From an uncultured Candidatus Actinomarina sp. (GTDB lineage: Bacteria; Actinomycetota; Acidimicrobiia; Actinomarinales; Actinomarinaceae): a DNA stretch of 64,000 nt. Each line of letters begins with the position of its first letter. The stretch's first letter is position 1. The notes beneath the pieces are model-generated. The model was not told the DNA's origin and did not search any database. It saw nothing but the letters and a program-made list of their open reading frames with translations. The translations under genes and the position numbers were made by a program. Below, one piece after another: positions 7,909-18,537 of the stretch. The stretch spans positions 62,001-126,000 of the forward strand of contig CABYIX010000001.1 of assembly GCA_902519215.1 (NCBI GenBank), read 5' to 3'.

Positions 7909-9906
7909 ATGAACAAGTTTGAAGTAATTTCCGAGTTTGAGCCTAAAGGTGATCAACCAAATGCAATTAATGAACTTTACGATGGAATCAATAAAGGAAA
8001 AAATTTTCAAACTCTTAAAGGGATTACGGGGTCAGGTAAATCTGCGACTATAGCTTGGCTTATTGAGAAAACACAATTACCTTCATTAGTTTTAGCTCCA
8101 AATAAAGCTTTGGCTGCACAGTTAGCAAATGAATTTAAACAGTTTTTTCCCAACAATAGAGTTGAATACTTTGTGTCTTACTATGACTACTACCAACCTG
8201 AAGCTTACGTTCCTAGAACAGATACATTTATTGAAAAAGATGCAAATATCAATGAAGAAATAGACAGGTTAAGACATTCTGCAACAAGTGCACTTTTGTT
8301 AAGAGAAGATGTGATCGTTGTATCTTCTGTTTCTTGTATTTATGGCCTTGGATCGCCATTAGAGTATAGAAATAAACTTATTCCAATTATAAAAAATAAA
8401 GAATTTGAAATTGATGATTTATTATCACAACTTATTAAACAGCAGTATATAAGAAACGACTTAGTGGTTCAAAGAGGATCTTTTAGACTTAGAGGCGACA
8501 CTTTAGATATTTTCCCAGTTTATGAAGAGACAATTTTTCGTATTGAATTCTTTGGTGATGTGGTTGAAAATATTTCAAGAATTGACCCAACAACTGGGGA
8601 AGTTCTAGAAAAGTTGAGTGAGTTAGCCATATTACCTGCTTCACACTATGTAATATCTGATGATTCTAGAAAAGATGCACTTAAAGAAATCTCCAAAGAC
8701 ATGGAACTGCAAATTAAAAAATTTCAAGAAGATAACAAATTACTTGAAGCACAACGAATCGAACAAAGAACGAAATATGACATAGAGATGCTATCAGAAC
8801 TTGGAGTGTGCTCTGGTATTGAAAACTATTCAAGATATTTCGATGGTCGCAAGCAAGGTGAAGCACCTTTTACATTATTAGATTTTTTTCCAGAAGAATT
8901 TTTAATGGTTGTAGACGAAAGTCATATAGCTATTCCACAAATAAGGGGACAGTACGAAGGGGACAAATCAAGAAAAAGTACTTTAGTAGATTATGGTTTC
9001 AGACTACCTTCTGCACTTGATAATAGGCCATTAAAATTTGATGAATGGAAAGATAAAGTCAGTAAAGCTGTTTTAGTTTCAGCGACTCCTGGAAAATGGG
9101 AAAATGAAAATTCAGAAAAATTTATTGAACAAGTTATAAGACCTACGGGCTTGCTAGATCCTAAAATTCAAATTAAAAGTAGTCATAATCAAATCAAAGA
9201 TTTGTTGAATGAAATCAACAGTGTAGTTAGCAATGGTAATCGAGTCCTTGTCACAACACTTACAAAAAAAATGAGTGAGGCACTAAGTGATTTTCTATTA
9301 AAAGCTGGTATTAAAACAAGATACCTTCATTCCGACATTGATACGCTAGAAAGAATAGAAATTCTAAGAGACTTAAGAAAAGGTGAATTTGATGTATTGG
9401 TAGGTATAAACCTTCTAAGAGAGGGCTTAGATTTACCAGAAGTACAATTAGTTGCAATTCTCGATGCTGATAAAGAGGGTTTTTTAAGATCTGAAACAAG
9501 TTTAATTCAGACAGTCGGAAGAGCAGCGCGTAATCAGGATGGATATGTCATTATGTATGCAGACAAAATCACTGATTCAATGAAAAAAACCATAGATGAA
9601 ACTGAAAGAAGAAGAAAGCTTCAAGAAATTCATAATAAAGAAAATAATATAACACCAACAACAATTCAAAAAAATATTACTGACATTTTAGAAATGGTTG
9701 AAAAAAGTAGGGCATCCAACCCTTCTAGAATTAGCGCAGCTGATTTAAACATAAAGGAAGCATCAAAAAAAGATTTAATAAAAATTTCTAAAAATATCGA
9801 ACACGAAATGAAGCTAGCAGCTGATTTATTAGAGTTTGAACTTGCTGCTAGATTGAGAGACGAACTAAAAGAATTAAGAAGAGAAATTCAAGAAATAGTC
9901 GAATGA
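7909..9906 (+). CDS. uvrB: Excinuclease ABC subunit B
   Basis: Damage-verifying helicase-like subunit of nucleotide excision repair, loaded by UvrA and cut by UvrC. 665 aa, full length. Walker [10 protein letters not shown] near residue 42, the beta-hairpin tyrosines in [12 protein letters not shown] near residue 92, the DESH box (VVDESH near 339), helicase motif VI (QTVGRAARN near 536) and a C-terminal UVR motif (residues about 625-660) that contacts UvrC. The stop codon overlaps the start of uvrA (ATGA), so the two are translationally coupled. Confidence 0.98.
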   Translation: MNKFEVISEFEPKGDQPNAINELYDGINKGKNFQTLKGITGSGKSATIAWLIEKTQLPSLVLAPNKALAAQLANEFKQFFPNNRVEYFVSYYDYYQPEAYVPRTDTFIEKDANINEEIDRLRHSATSALLLREDVIVVSSVSCIYGLGSPLEYRNKLIPIIKNKEFEIDDLLSQLIKQQYIRNDLVVQRGSFRLRGDTLDIFPVYEETIFRIEFFGDVVENISRIDPTTGEVLEKLSELAILPASHYVISDDSRKDALKEISKDMELQIKKFQEDNKLLEAQRIEQRTKYDIEMLSELGVCSGIENYSRYFDGRKQGEAPFTLLDFFPEEFLMVVDESHIAIPQIRGQYEGDKSRKSTLVDYGFRLPSALDNRPLKFDEWKDKVSKAVLVSATPGKWENENSEKFIEQVIRPTGLLDPKIQIKSSHNQIKDLLNEINSVVSNGNRVLVTTLTKKMSEALSDFLLKAGIKTRYLHSDIDTLERIEILRDLRKGEFDVLVGINLLREGLDLPEVQLVAILDADKEGFLRSETSLIQTVGRAARNQDGYVIMYADKITDSMKKTIDETERRRKLQEIHNKENNITPTTIQKNITDILEMVEKSRASNPSRISAADLNIKEASKKDLIKISKNIEHEMKLAADLLEFELAARLRDELKELRREIQEIVE

Positions 9907-12719
9907 AAGAAGATAAGTTAAAAATTAGGGGAGCTAAGGAGCATAATCTTAAAAATGTATCTGTAGACATTCCAAAAAATAAATTAGTTGTTATAACTGG
10001 TCTTTCAGGTTCTGGAAAGTCTTCCTTAGCTTTCGATACTATATATGCTGAGGGACAAAGAAGATATGTTGAGAGTCTTTCTGCTTACGCAAGACAATTT
10101 CTTGGGCAAATGGAAAAACCTAATGTTGAAAGTATTGAAGGCTTATCACCTGCCATTGCAATTGACCAAAAAACATCATCTCGAAGTCCAAGATCTACAG
10201 TCGGAACCGTTACAGAGGTTCATGATTACTTAAGGTTACTTTGGGCAAGAATTGGTATTAGTTATTGTCCAAACTGTAATAATAAGATTGAAAAGCAATC
10301 TGTAAATTTTATAGTAAATCAAATTATGAATTTTGGTGAAGGCTCAAGTATCGACATTTTAGCTCCGGTTGTGAAATCAAGAAAAGGTGAATTTGAGTCA
10401 CTTTTTAGGGATTTACAAGCCCAAGGATTTTCTAGAGTTCTAGTTGATGGAGAATTAATCAGGTTAGAAGACACACAAAGACTTGATAGATATTTTAATC
10501 ATGATATTTCAGTTGTAATTGATCGAGTAAAGTTGAAAAAAACACCGGGTAGAAGATTACCTCAATCAATAGAAACTGCACTTGAACTTACATCTGGATT
10601 GGTTGATATCAGTTTTAATAAAAAAATTTATTCTTATAGTCAAAATCTAGGTTGTCTAAAATGCGGACTTTCATATGACAAATTAGAACCTCGTGATTTT
10701 TCCTTTAACTCACCTTTTGGAGCTTGTAATTCATGCAATGGTTTAGGAGTAAGTTATGAAATAGATGAAAACTTACTAGTAAAAGATTTTGATTTAACAA
10801 TTAATGAAAATGTATTTCCTGATATGTCAACACGAAAATATTTTAGAGCTCAAATATATGGTGTTTGTGAACATTTTGACATTCCTATGGATACCCCATA
10901 TAAAGATTTAACTCGTGATCAAAAAGATATCCTTTTACATGGTTCTAATGGAGAAAATACCGTCATAAGATATACAAATAGATTTGGTAATTCAAGAGTT
11001 TGGCATCGTCCTTATAGAGGTATAGTTCCAACATTTAAAAAAAATTATGAAGAAACTACATCTGATCACGCACGCGAGTACTACAAGCAATTCATGAGGG
11101 AACTTGATTGTAAAATATGCGAAGGAGAAAGGCTAAATAAAAGATCAAGGCTAGTTAAAGTTAAAGGATTAACTTTAGGAAAGCTAAATAGTTTATCTAT
11201 ATCCAATGGGTTGGAAATTATCAAAAATCTAAAACTTACTGGAAGTGATAAAGAAATTGCATTACCTATTGTCAGAGAAATAATTGAAAGACTAACATTT
11301 TTGAATGAGGTTGGTTTAAGTTATCTGCAATTGAGCAGGGGAGCAGCATCATTATCTGGTGGTGAGGCTCAAAGAATCAGGTTAGCAACACAAATTGGTT
11401 CAGGATTAACCGGTGTTCTATATGTACTAGACGAACCATCAATAGGTCTTCATCAATCTGACAATATAAAATTAATCGAGACTTTAGTGAGGTTAAAAAA
11501 CTTAGGTAACACAGTCCTAGTAGTAGAACATGATGAAGAAACAATGAAATCATCTGATCATTTAATTGATATTGGATGGGGCGCTGGAGAACAAGGGGGT
11601 GAAATTGTAGCTGAAGGAAGTTGGGAAAAGGTTTCCAAAAATTTAAAATCATTAACTGGTCAATATTTATCTGGTAAGCAAATCATTTCGTATCCAAATG
11701 TAAGAAGAAAAAGCAATGGAGATAAAATTACAGTAAGGGGTGCTAAAGAAAATAATTTAAAAAATTTGACTGTAGATTTTCCATTAGGGCAATTTATTTC
11801 TGTAACAGGAGTTTCTGGAAGTGGAAAATCAACTTTAGTTTCTGAGATATTATCTAAATCTATACAAAATGAATTTTCGAAAAATTTAATAATTCCAGGA
11901 CTTCACAAAAATGTATCAGGTTTGGATAATATTGATAAATTAATCGAAATCGATCAATCACCAATTGGAAGAACCCCAAGGTCAAACCCCGCAACATATT
12001 CTGGAGTTTTTGATCAAATTAGAAATCTTTTTTCTCAAGCTGAAGAATCTAAAATTAGAGGCTATAAACCAGGAAGGTTTTCATTTAATGTCCCTGGAGG
12101 AAGGTGTGAATATTGTAAAGGTGATGGAAATATTAAAGTTGAAATGTATTTTTTACCCGATATTTATGTTGTTTGTGACGAATGTGAAGGCTCTAGATAT
12201 AATCCTGAAACTTTATCTATTAGATGGAAAGGCTATAACATTGCTGAAATTCTTGATTCAACTGTTGAGAATGCACTTCAAATATTCGAAAACCAACCCA
12301 GTATATTTAGAATTATAAAAACTTTAGATGATGTTGGATTATCTTATATAAAACTTGGCCAAGCAGCTACTACATTATCTGGGGGAGAAGCACAAAGAGT
12401 AAAACTTGCAAAAGAGTTAAGCAAGAGATCTACTGGGAAAACAGTATACATTCTTGATGAACCTACAACAGGCCTCCACTTTGCTGATGTTGATAAACTA
12501 CTAGAGGTTCTGCATCTTTTAGTTGATAAAGGTAATACTGTCATAGTTATTGAACATAATCTTGACGTCATTAAGAATTCAGATTGGATTATTGACTTAG
12601 GCCCAGAAGGAGGAGAGAATGGGGGAAATATAGTAGTAGAAGGTACACCTGAAAATATTTCAAAATCTAAATCATCTTTAACTGGCCAGCATTTAAAAGA
12701 AGTACTTAAAAATGGATAA
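9903..12719 (+). CDS. uvrA: Excinuclease ABC subunit A
   Basis: DNA-damage sensor ATPase of nucleotide excision repair; dimer with two ABC modules per chain. 938 aa. First Walker [10 protein letters not shown] near residue 35, first zinc finger CPNC...CLKC/CNSC, signature [12 protein letters not shown] near 488; second Walker [10 protein letters not shown] near 642, C-terminal zinc finger CEYC...CDEC near 740, second signature [12 protein letters not shown] near 826. Overlaps uvrB by 4 bp and uvrC by 8 bp, giving an uninterrupted uvrB-uvrA-uvrC operon. In most actinobacteria uvrC sits elsewhere, so this fusion of two loci is a local rearrangement. Confidence 0.98.
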   Translation: MKEDKLKIRGAKEHNLKNVSVDIPKNKLVVITGLSGSGKSSLAFDTIYAEGQRRYVESLSAYARQFLGQMEKPNVESIEGLSPAIAIDQKTSSRSPRSTVGTVTEVHDYLRLLWARIGISYCPNCNNKIEKQSVNFIVNQIMNFGEGSSIDILAPVVKSRKGEFESLFRDLQAQGFSRVLVDGELIRLEDTQRLDRYFNHDISVVIDRVKLKKTPGRRLPQSIETALELTSGLVDISFNKKIYSYSQNLGCLKCGLSYDKLEPRDFSFNSPFGACNSCNGLGVSYEIDENLLVKDFDLTINENVFPDMSTRKYFRAQIYGVCEHFDIPMDTPYKDLTRDQKDILLHGSNGENTVIRYTNRFGNSRVWHRPYRGIVPTFKKNYEETTSDHAREYYKQFMRELDCKICEGERLNKRSRLVKVKGLTLGKLNSLSISNGLEIIKNLKLTGSDKEIALPIVREIIERLTFLNEVGLSYLQLSRGAASLSGGEAQRIRLATQIGSGLTGVLYVLDEPSIGLHQSDNIKLIETLVRLKNLGNTVLVVEHDEETMKSSDHLIDIGWGAGEQGGEIVAEGSWEKVSKNLKSLTGQYLSGKQIISYPNVRRKSNGDKITVRGAKENNLKNLTVDFPLGQFISVTGVSGSGKSTLVSEILSKSIQNEFSKNLIIPGLHKNVSGLDNIDKLIEIDQSPIGRTPRSNPATYSGVFDQIRNLFSQAEESKIRGYKPGRFSFNVPGGRCEYCKGDGNIKVEMYFLPDIYVVCDECEGSRYNPETLSIRWKGYNIAEILDSTVENALQIFENQPSIFRIIKTLDDVGLSYIKLGQAATTLSGGEAQRVKLAKELSKRSTGKTVYILDEPTTGLHFADVDKLLEVLHLLVDKGNTVIVIEHNLDVIKNSDWIIDLGPEGGENGGNIVVEGTPENISKSKSSLTGQHLKEVLKNG

Positions 12720-14517
12720 GTTAGACAATAAACAAATACCTGATAAACCTGGAATATATATATTTAAAGATAAATACAGAGAGCCTATTTATGTTGGAAA
12801 AGCAAAAAACTTGAGAAAAAGAGTTATTACGTATTTTGGTAATAACTCTTCATGGAAAATTAAACGATTAGTCAATGAAGCAAGGGAGATATCTTTCGTA
12901 GTTTCACAAAATGAAGCCAATGCTTTACTGGCTGAGTATTCATTTATTCAAGAATTTAAGCCTAAATATAATGTTCAATTTAAAGATGACAAGTCATATC
13001 CCTATGTAACCATAAGCAACGATTTATGGCCAAGAGTTTATGTTTCAAGAAATATAAATAAAAAAAATATAAACTTTGGTCCGTATCCATTTATAGGGGC
13101 TGCACGACGTTCTTTAGACCATTTAATAAATATATTTCCAGTTAGAACATGCTCGAATAATACATTTGAAAGACATAAAAAATTAAACAAACCGTGCTTA
13201 CTTTATGAAATAGAAAAGTGCGCTGGGCCATGTGTTGACTATGTAGCTAAAGACGAATATAAAACAATGATTGACAACATTAAAGAATTTTATAGAGGTA
13301 ATTCCGATCAGTACATTAATGACAAAATACAAGAAATGAAATCTCAATCAGACAATCAGGAATATGAGAATGCACAAAAAACCAAAAATATCATTCAGCA
13401 TTTAGAAAATGCGAGAATTACTCAAACATTAATGACAGCAAATGATAAAAATGTAGATGTTATTGGAATTGATATTGGAAATTATGATGTAGTTTTAACA
13501 TGTCTAATTATTCGAAATGGAAGGATTACTGGAGAAATTAAGAAGAATTTAGAACCCATCGACGTTAATGATGTCGAAACTTATTTGCCTCAAATAATTA
13601 TCAATATGTTTGAAAACCATACACCTTCAAATGAAATTCTGATTAGTCATGAGTTTAGTTTGATAAATGTTATCGAGGAAAAACTAAAACAAAAGTGGAA
13701 TAAAAGTATTAAATTAGTAAACCCAAAAAGAGGATGGAAAAAAGATTTATTAGCTACAGCAATTGAAGATGCAAAAGAACTCAGAAGGGTTGCAGACTTA
13801 AAAAGAAGATCTGACCTAGAATTTCGATCATTATCTTTAGAACAGTTAAAAAATAAACTAAATTTAAAAAATATTCCATACAGAATTGAAGCGTATGATA
13901 TTTCGAACCTCGGTGATAAATTTCGAGTTGGTTCAATGGTTGTTATGGAAGACGGTTTAATAAAACCATCAATGTATAGAAAATTTCATATAAAAACATT
14001 TAAGGGACAGGATGATTTTAAATCAATAGAAGAAGTCATATTTAGAAGATTAAAACGACTCACTAATACAAGTGAGCAAGATCAAAGTTTTCGCAGGTCT
14101 CCAGATTTAATTTTAATTGATGGAGGAAAGGGTCAATTGTCTAAAGCAAAGGGTGTAATTGATCATTTTCAACTAGATATTGATGTTTTGGGATTAGCTA
14201 AAAAAGAAGAAGAAATTTATTTGCCATTTTCAAAAAACCCTGTTTTATTAAATAAAGACTCAGAGGCTTTGTATGTATTACAAAATATTAGAGATGAAGC
14301 CCATAGAGTTGCGATAAATGAAAATCGAAGACTACGTTTAAAAGATTTAGATATTAAGAATTTATTATCAATTAAAGGAGTTTCAGACGAATCAATTAAT
14401 CAATTAATTATTAAGTATAAGACACTAGATAATATCTCTTCAGCATCCCTTAATGATCTTGAAAACCAGTTAACGAAAAGAGAAGCTGAAAAGGTTTTCA
14501 ATTACTTTAGTTCATAA
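12712..14517 (+). CDS. uvrC: Excinuclease ABC subunit C
   Basis: Makes both incisions around the lesion. 601 aa. N-terminal GIY-YIG nuclease (residues 10-90: KPGIYIF, IYVGKAKNLRKRV), cysteine cluster CLLYEIEKCAGPC near residue 163, UVR motif near 210, RNase H-like nuclease domain (AYDISNLGD near 394, LILIDGGKGQL near 466) and a C-terminal helix-hairpin-helix pair (LLSIKGVSDESI). Starts inside the last codons of uvrA. rapZ follows 66 bp later with its own ribosome-binding site, the uvrC-rapZ order seen in actinobacteria and Firmicutes. Confidence 0.98.
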   Translation: MDKLDNKQIPDKPGIYIFKDKYREPIYVGKAKNLRKRVITYFGNNSSWKIKRLVNEAREISFVVSQNEANALLAEYSFIQEFKPKYNVQFKDDKSYPYVTISNDLWPRVYVSRNINKKNINFGPYPFIGAARRSLDHLINIFPVRTCSNNTFERHKKLNKPCLLYEIEKCAGPCVDYVAKDEYKTMIDNIKEFYRGNSDQYINDKIQEMKSQSDNQEYENAQKTKNIIQHLENARITQTLMTANDKNVDVIGIDIGNYDVVLTCLIIRNGRITGEIKKNLEPIDVNDVETYLPQIIINMFENHTPSNEILISHEFSLINVIEEKLKQKWNKSIKLVNPKRGWKKDLLATAIEDAKELRRVADLKRRSDLEFRSLSLEQLKNKLNLKNIPYRIEAYDISNLGDKFRVGSMVVMEDGLIKPSMYRKFHIKTFKGQDDFKSIEEVIFRRLKRLTNTSEQDQSFRRSPDLILIDGGKGQLSKAKGVIDHFQLDIDVLGLAKKEEEIYLPFSKNPVLLNKDSEALYVLQNIRDEAHRVAINENRRLRLKDLDIKNLLSIKGVSDESINQLIIKYKTLDNISSASLNDLENQLTKREAEKVFNYFSS

Positions 14518-14583
14518 ATAACATCCTTTTAATTTACTATTTCAATCTAGAATGTTGATAAGTAAAATAAACACGAGGAATTT

Positions 14584-15450
14584 ATGGCATCAAAAAGACC
14601 CGAAGTTTTACTGTTAGTCGGTATGTCTGGCGCTGGTAGATCTTCTAGTTCAAACGTATTTGAAGACCTTGGTTATTATGTAATCGAAAATCTTCCAGCT
14701 GATTTAGTTGAATCTGTAGTGAATTCCAATGATGTAACTGAAACTAATAAACAATTAGTACTTACTATTGATGCAAAAGACACTTCTGCACAATCTGAAC
14801 TTAAGCAAAGTATTGATAAATTGAATCAATCTGGTGTTTTAACGAGAATAATATTTCTTGATGCAGATAATGAAACACTATTAGAAAGATATGAAGAAAA
14901 TAGAAGACCTCATCCAATGGGAAAGGATTCAATATCTCAATCTGTAAAAGCTGAAAGAGAGTTACTAAAACCAATTAGAGAAATTTCTGATCAAGTTATT
15001 GACACTACAGATATGAATGTTCATGAATTAAGAAAAAGAATAATTGAAGGCTTCCAAGACGACACTTCAAGTCAAGATCTCAAGATTTCCGTTACTTCTT
15101 TTGGATTTAAAAATGGTACTCCAAGAGATGCAGATATTGTATTCGATGTTAGATTCTTACCTAATCCACATTGGAGGGAGGAACTAAGAGGATCAACAGG
15201 ACAGTCACCAATGGTAAGAAACTATGTTTTATCTTTTGAAGATGCACAGGTCTTTCTAAATAAAATAAAAGATATGGTCGAATTTTTACTTCCACGGTTT
15301 ATCTCAGAAGGAAAGTCATACGTCGGAATAGCAATTGGTTGTACTGGTGGAAAACATAGAAGTGTTGTTATGGCTGAGGAAGTTACAAAATGGCTTAAAG
15401 GTGAAAACAATGATGCTGTCGTCCTTCATAGAGATATGAAGGAATCTTAA
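14584..15450 (+). CDS. rapZ: RapZ/YvcJ-family nucleotide-binding protein
   Basis: RapZ/YvcJ family P-loop protein; in E. coli it is an RNase E adaptor controlling glucosamine-6-phosphate synthase, while the role in actinobacteria is unclear. 288 aa, normal length. Walker A GMSGAGRSS at residues 13-21 (Arg in the usual Lys position, as in the family), then the conserved FEDLGYYVIENLPADL. The C-terminal RNA-binding-type domain shows DVRFLPNPHW, a long conserved block ending in IAIGCTGGKHRSV. Shine-Dalgarno-like GAGGA lies six bases before the ATG. The usual following genes yvcK and whiA are absent; pgk comes next. Confidence 0.95.
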   Translation: MASKRPEVLLLVGMSGAGRSSSSNVFEDLGYYVIENLPADLVESVVNSNDVTETNKQLVLTIDAKDTSAQSELKQSIDKLNQSGVLTRIIFLDADNETLLERYEENRRPHPMGKDSISQSVKAERELLKPIREISDQVIDTTDMNVHELRKRIIEGFQDDTSSQDLKISVTSFGFKNGTPRDADIVFDVRFLPNPHWREELRGSTGQSPMVRNYVLSFEDAQVFLNKIKDMVEFLLPRFISEGKSYVGIAIGCTGGKHRSVVMAEEVTKWLKGENNDAVVLHRDMKES

Positions 15451-15513
15451 CTTGTACTTCTCTATATATTCCAAGATTAAAACTTTTCATACCTTGATCC
15501 AAGAAAACTTTCA

Positions 15514-16680
15514 ATGACAGAAATGAGATCAAATATTAATCATTTAGGAAACGTTTTAATTAGATCTGATTTAAATGTCCCAATAATAAATGGCAACATT
15601 ACCGATGATTATAGAATTTATAAATCTTTGGAAATATTAGATAAAATAAATAATCATTCAAAAACCATTACTTTTTCAAGTCACTTGGGAAGACCTAATA
15701 AAAAAGATTTAGATTTTACTCTTAAACCTGTAGCTAAAAGAATGGCGGAAATTCTTGATAAAAAAGTAAATTTTATTGATGAACTGTACGGTAAGAAAGT
15801 AAGAGAAAGTCTAGAAAGTGCTGAATATAAGATAAATCTACTTGAAAATTTAAGATTTGATGAAGGTGAAGTTAATAATAATGATGAATTTGCAAAAAAT
15901 ATAACAAATTCTTTCGACACTTATATTTTTGATGCATTTGGAGCATCACATAGAAATCATTCATCGGTAGTTAGTTTTGGAAAATATTTAAATTCCTACC
16001 AAGGACCCTTAATGAGTAAAGAAATTGAACAGTTAGATAAATTATTAGCTAACAAAAAAAATGGTTATGTAGTTTTACTCGGAGGGGCAAAAATTTCTGA
16101 CAAACTTAACTTAATTGAAAACTTACTTCCGAAAGTTGAACATTTATTAATCGGAGGAGGTATGTGTTTTACATTTTATAAATCAATGGGTTATGAAATT
16201 GGAAAATCTTTATTAGAAAATTCATTTATATCAGAAGCAAATAAACTTTTAAATTCTGAACATGGTCATAAAATTATTCTTCCAACAGATTTTGGAGTCA
16301 CTGAATTAATTGAAAGTGAATTAAGGGAAGATTTAAATATTGAACATTTTAATAATTCGCATATTGGTATTGACATAGGCCCAAATAGTGTTGCTTTATT
16401 TTCGAAGTATTTACTTTCATCTAAAAATATATTTTGGAACGGACCAATGGGTATATTTGAAATTGATAACTTCAGCAAAGGAACAAGAGAGTTAACTAGA
16501 ATAATTGCTAAATCTTCTGCTTATACATGTATTGGAGGTGGAGATTCGGTAAGTGCTATAAATAAATTTTCAAATTTAAAATATTTTAATCACATTTCGA
16601 CTGGAGGAGGTGCTTCCTTGGAATATCTAGAAGGAAAAAAATTACCAGGAGTAAATATTTATAATTCTCTTATAATTTGA
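15514..16680 (+). CDS. pgk: Phosphoglycerate kinase
   Basis: Glycolysis/gluconeogenesis: 1,3-bisphosphoglycerate plus ADP to 3-phosphoglycerate plus ATP. 388 aa, normal. N-terminal substrate strand VLIRSDLNVPI (consensus VLxRxDxNVP) near residue 14, ITFSSHLGRPN near 53, ENLRFDEGE near 112, FDAFGASHR near 145, the hinge LLGGAKISDKL near 188, and the glycine-rich nucleotide loops WNGPMGIFE near 311 and GGGDS near 343. First gene of the pgk-tpiA-gpmA block; tpiA follows within 2 bp. The glyceraldehyde-3-phosphate dehydrogenase gene that often precedes pgk is not here. Confidence 0.97.
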   Translation: MTEMRSNINHLGNVLIRSDLNVPIINGNITDDYRIYKSLEILDKINNHSKTITFSSHLGRPNKKDLDFTLKPVAKRMAEILDKKVNFIDELYGKKVRESLESAEYKINLLENLRFDEGEVNNNDEFAKNITNSFDTYIFDAFGASHRNHSSVVSFGKYLNSYQGPLMSKEIEQLDKLLANKKNGYVVLLGGAKISDKLNLIENLLPKVEHLLIGGGMCFTFYKSMGYEIGKSLLENSFISEANKLLNSEHGHKIILPTDFGVTELIESELREDLNIEHFNNSHIGIDIGPNSVALFSKYLLSSKNIFWNGPMGIFEIDNFSKGTRELTRIIAKSSAYTCIGGGDSVSAINKFSNLKYFNHISTGGGASLEYLEGKKLPGVNIYNSLII

Positions 16681-16682
16681 TA

Positions 16683-17447
16683 ATGAAAAAAATAATAATT
16701 GGTAACTGGAAATTAAATCTTGATCATTTAGAAGCTATTCAACTTTTACAAAAAATTAATTATTCATTACCTGAAGATATTGAAGAAAATATTGAAATTG
16801 TTTTATCTCCTTCATTTACATCTCTTAGGTCATTACAGACAGTAATAAGCTCTGATAAGCTTAAAATAAAACTTTCATCACAGAATGTATCACAATATTC
16901 TTCTGGAGCTTATACAGGAGAAATATCTGCTGCTCAGTTAAAAAAATTGGATATTGAATATTCAATAGTAGGACATTCCGAAAGGAGAACATTATTCAAT
17001 GAAGTTGACTCAGTAATTAATGATAAAGTTAATAGACTAATTGATAGTGAAATAGTGCCAATATTTTGTTTTGGTGAGTCAATTGATGAGAGAAAATCTG
17101 GTACTTATTTAAATTTTATTGAAAATCAAATTAATGAGGGATTAAAGGGCCTAAGGAAAGATAAGGTCAAAAAATTAGTTGTTGCTTATGAGCCCATATG
17201 GGCGATAGGCACTGGTGAGGTAGCCTCACTTGAAAATATTGTTGAAGTTCTAGATTATGTTAAAAATATCATCAACAAAAAACCATTTTGTAATGACGAT
17301 AATATTAAATTTATTTATGGTGGAAGCGTATCTCCAGACAATGCTGAAGATATTTTAAATTCAAAGATAGTTGATGGTGCATTGGTAGGCGGAGCCTCAT
17401 TAGATGCTAATAAGTTTATAGATATTATTAAAGCAGTGGAATTATGA
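16683..17447 (+). CDS. tpiA: Triose-phosphate isomerase
   Basis: Interconverts dihydroxyacetone phosphate and glyceraldehyde 3-phosphate. About 254 aa. Active-site Asn/Lys in IGNWKLN (residues 6-12), catalytic His in VGHSERR near 95, catalytic Glu in AYEPIWAIGTG near 166, phosphate loops YGGSV and GGASL near 213 and 232. An upstream TTG at 16677 would overlap the pgk stop, but the ATG at 16683 fits the family N-terminus and is preferred. The stop overlaps the gpmA start (ATGA). Confidence 0.97.
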   Translation: MKKIIIGNWKLNLDHLEAIQLLQKINYSLPEDIEENIEIVLSPSFTSLRSLQTVISSDKLKIKLSSQNVSQYSSGAYTGEISAAQLKKLDIEYSIVGHSERRTLFNEVDSVINDKVNRLIDSEIVPIFCFGESIDERKSGTYLNFIENQINEGLKGLRKDKVKKLVVAYEPIWAIGTGEVASLENIVEVLDYVKNIINKKPFCNDDNIKFIYGGSVSPDNAEDILNSKIVDGALVGGASLDANKFIDIIKAVEL

Positions 17448-18196
17448 ATTTAGTATTTGTTAGGCATGGACAAAGTATTTGGAATTTAGAAAACCGATTT
17501 ACAGGTTGGGTAGATGTAGGATTATCTGATAAAGGACAAGAGGAAGCAATTCAGGCAGGTAGAACATTAAAAGACAGAAATTTTATTCCTGAAATATGTA
17601 TGACCTCTTTTCTTGAAAGATCAAAGTCAACTGCAAGTTTAATAATTGAAAATCTAAATTGCGAAGACCCATTAGAAATTGAAAGGAAAGAAATTTGGCA
17701 ATTAAATGAGAGACATTATGGATCGCTACAAGGATTAAATAAATTAGAAACTACAAAAAAATACGGAGAAGAACAAGTTCATTTGTGGCGTAGAAGTTTT
17801 ACTAGTGTCCCACCTCTTGCTGAGCCTGGATCTGAATATGATCCAAATACAAATTTAGTTTATAAAGGAATTGATAATGAGTTACCACTTGGGGAATCTT
17901 TAAAAGATGTTGTAGACAGAGTCTCCATAACACTTAATGATATTTTAGAATCAGCGAATAAAACAAATACTCTTGTTGTTGCGCATGGAAATAGCATCAG
18001 AGCAATGGTAAAAATATTAGATGACCTCAGTGATTCAGAAATTGTTGATGTAAATATTCCTACTGGAATACCACTAGCGTATAATATTACTGAATCATCA
18101 GTTGAAAAAATTGGATATTTAGAAGATGAAAAAATATTGATAAAACTTCAGAAAGAAGTTGAACTTCAATCTAAATTAAATGGTGAGGAAGGCTAA
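17444..18196 (+). CDS. gpmA: Phosphoglycerate mutase, 2,3-bisphosphoglycerate-dependent
   Basis: Converts 3-phosphoglycerate to 2-phosphoglycerate. 250 aa, histidine-phosphatase fold. Phosphohistidine motif VRHGQSIWN at residues 6-14, FTGWVDVGLSDKG, acid residue in ERHYGSLQGLNK near 87, second histidine in VVAHGNSIRAM near 182, all as in dimeric dPGM. Overlaps tpiA by 4 bp, so pgk-tpiA-gpmA is one operon. Its insertion between tpiA and secG differs from the common actinobacterial order. Confidence 0.97.
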   Translation: MNLVFVRHGQSIWNLENRFTGWVDVGLSDKGQEEAIQAGRTLKDRNFIPEICMTSFLERSKSTASLIIENLNCEDPLEIERKEIWQLNERHYGSLQGLNKLETTKKYGEEQVHLWRRSFTSVPPLAEPGSEYDPNTNLVYKGIDNELPLGESLKDVVDRVSITLNDILESANKTNTLVVAHGNSIRAMVKILDDLSDSEIVDVNIPTGIPLAYNITESSVEKIGYLEDEKILIKLQKEVELQSKLNGEEG

Positions 18197-18206
18197 TCTT
18201 TTATCT

Positions 18207-18443
18207 ATGGATACAATTACTGCAATACTAATAACAGTCCACATTATTATTTCAATAGCTTTGATAGCTCTCGTACTACTTAACAGTGGTAAAGGTGGGG
18301 GGTTATCTGATATGCTTGGCGGACCTGGTTCATCAGGAAATATTGGCCAAACATTAGCTGAAAGGAACCTGAGCAGGATTACAGCTGTAGTAGCTCTACT
18401 TTTTGCCGCTACAACTTTATCCTTATTTTGGTTTCTTGATTGA
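18207..18443 (+). CDS. secG: Preprotein translocase subunit SecG
   Basis: Small auxiliary subunit of the SecYEG translocon. 78 aa with two membrane helices (residues about 4-22 and 52-72) separated by the glycine-rich loop NSGKGGGLSDMLGG typical of SecG. The internal ATG at 18207 matches the family N-terminus; an upstream in-frame ATG at 18180 lies inside gpmA and is less likely. Placement after tpiA/gpmA is the actinobacterial secG locus. A tRNA gene starts 4 bp after the stop. Confidence 0.93.
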   Translation: MDTITAILITVHIIISIALIALVLLNSGKGGGLSDMLGGPGSSGNIGQTLAERNLSRITAVVALLFAATTLSLFWFLD

Positions 18444-18447
18444 GTTT

Positions 18448-18531
18448 GCGCGGGTGGCGGAACTGGTAGACGCGCAGGATTAAGGATCCTGTGGGGTAAA
18501 ACCCGTGGAGGTTCGAGTCCTCTTCCGCGCA
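18448..18531 (+). tRNA. tRNA-Leu (anticodon AAG)
   Basis: Acceptor GCGCGGG pairs with TCCGCGC (one G-U), discriminator A; D-arm GGCGGAACTGGTAGACGC; anticodon stem CAGGA/TCCTG with loop TTAAGGA, so positions 34-36 are AAG; long variable arm; T-arm GGAGG-TTCGAGT-CCTCT. CCA is not encoded. A34 in a bacterial leucine tRNA is unusual and would need deamination to inosine (TadA) to read CUU, CUC and CUA. Confidence 0.92.
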
Positions 18532-18537
18532 CAAACT

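Noticed and set aside
16677-16682. TTG start for tpiA
   Set aside because: Possible by overlap with the pgk stop, but the ATG two codons later matches the family N-terminus.
18505-18537. Upstream extension of the amidotransferase start
   Set aside because: It would run through the 3' half of tRNA-Leu; the ATG at 18538 fits the family start.
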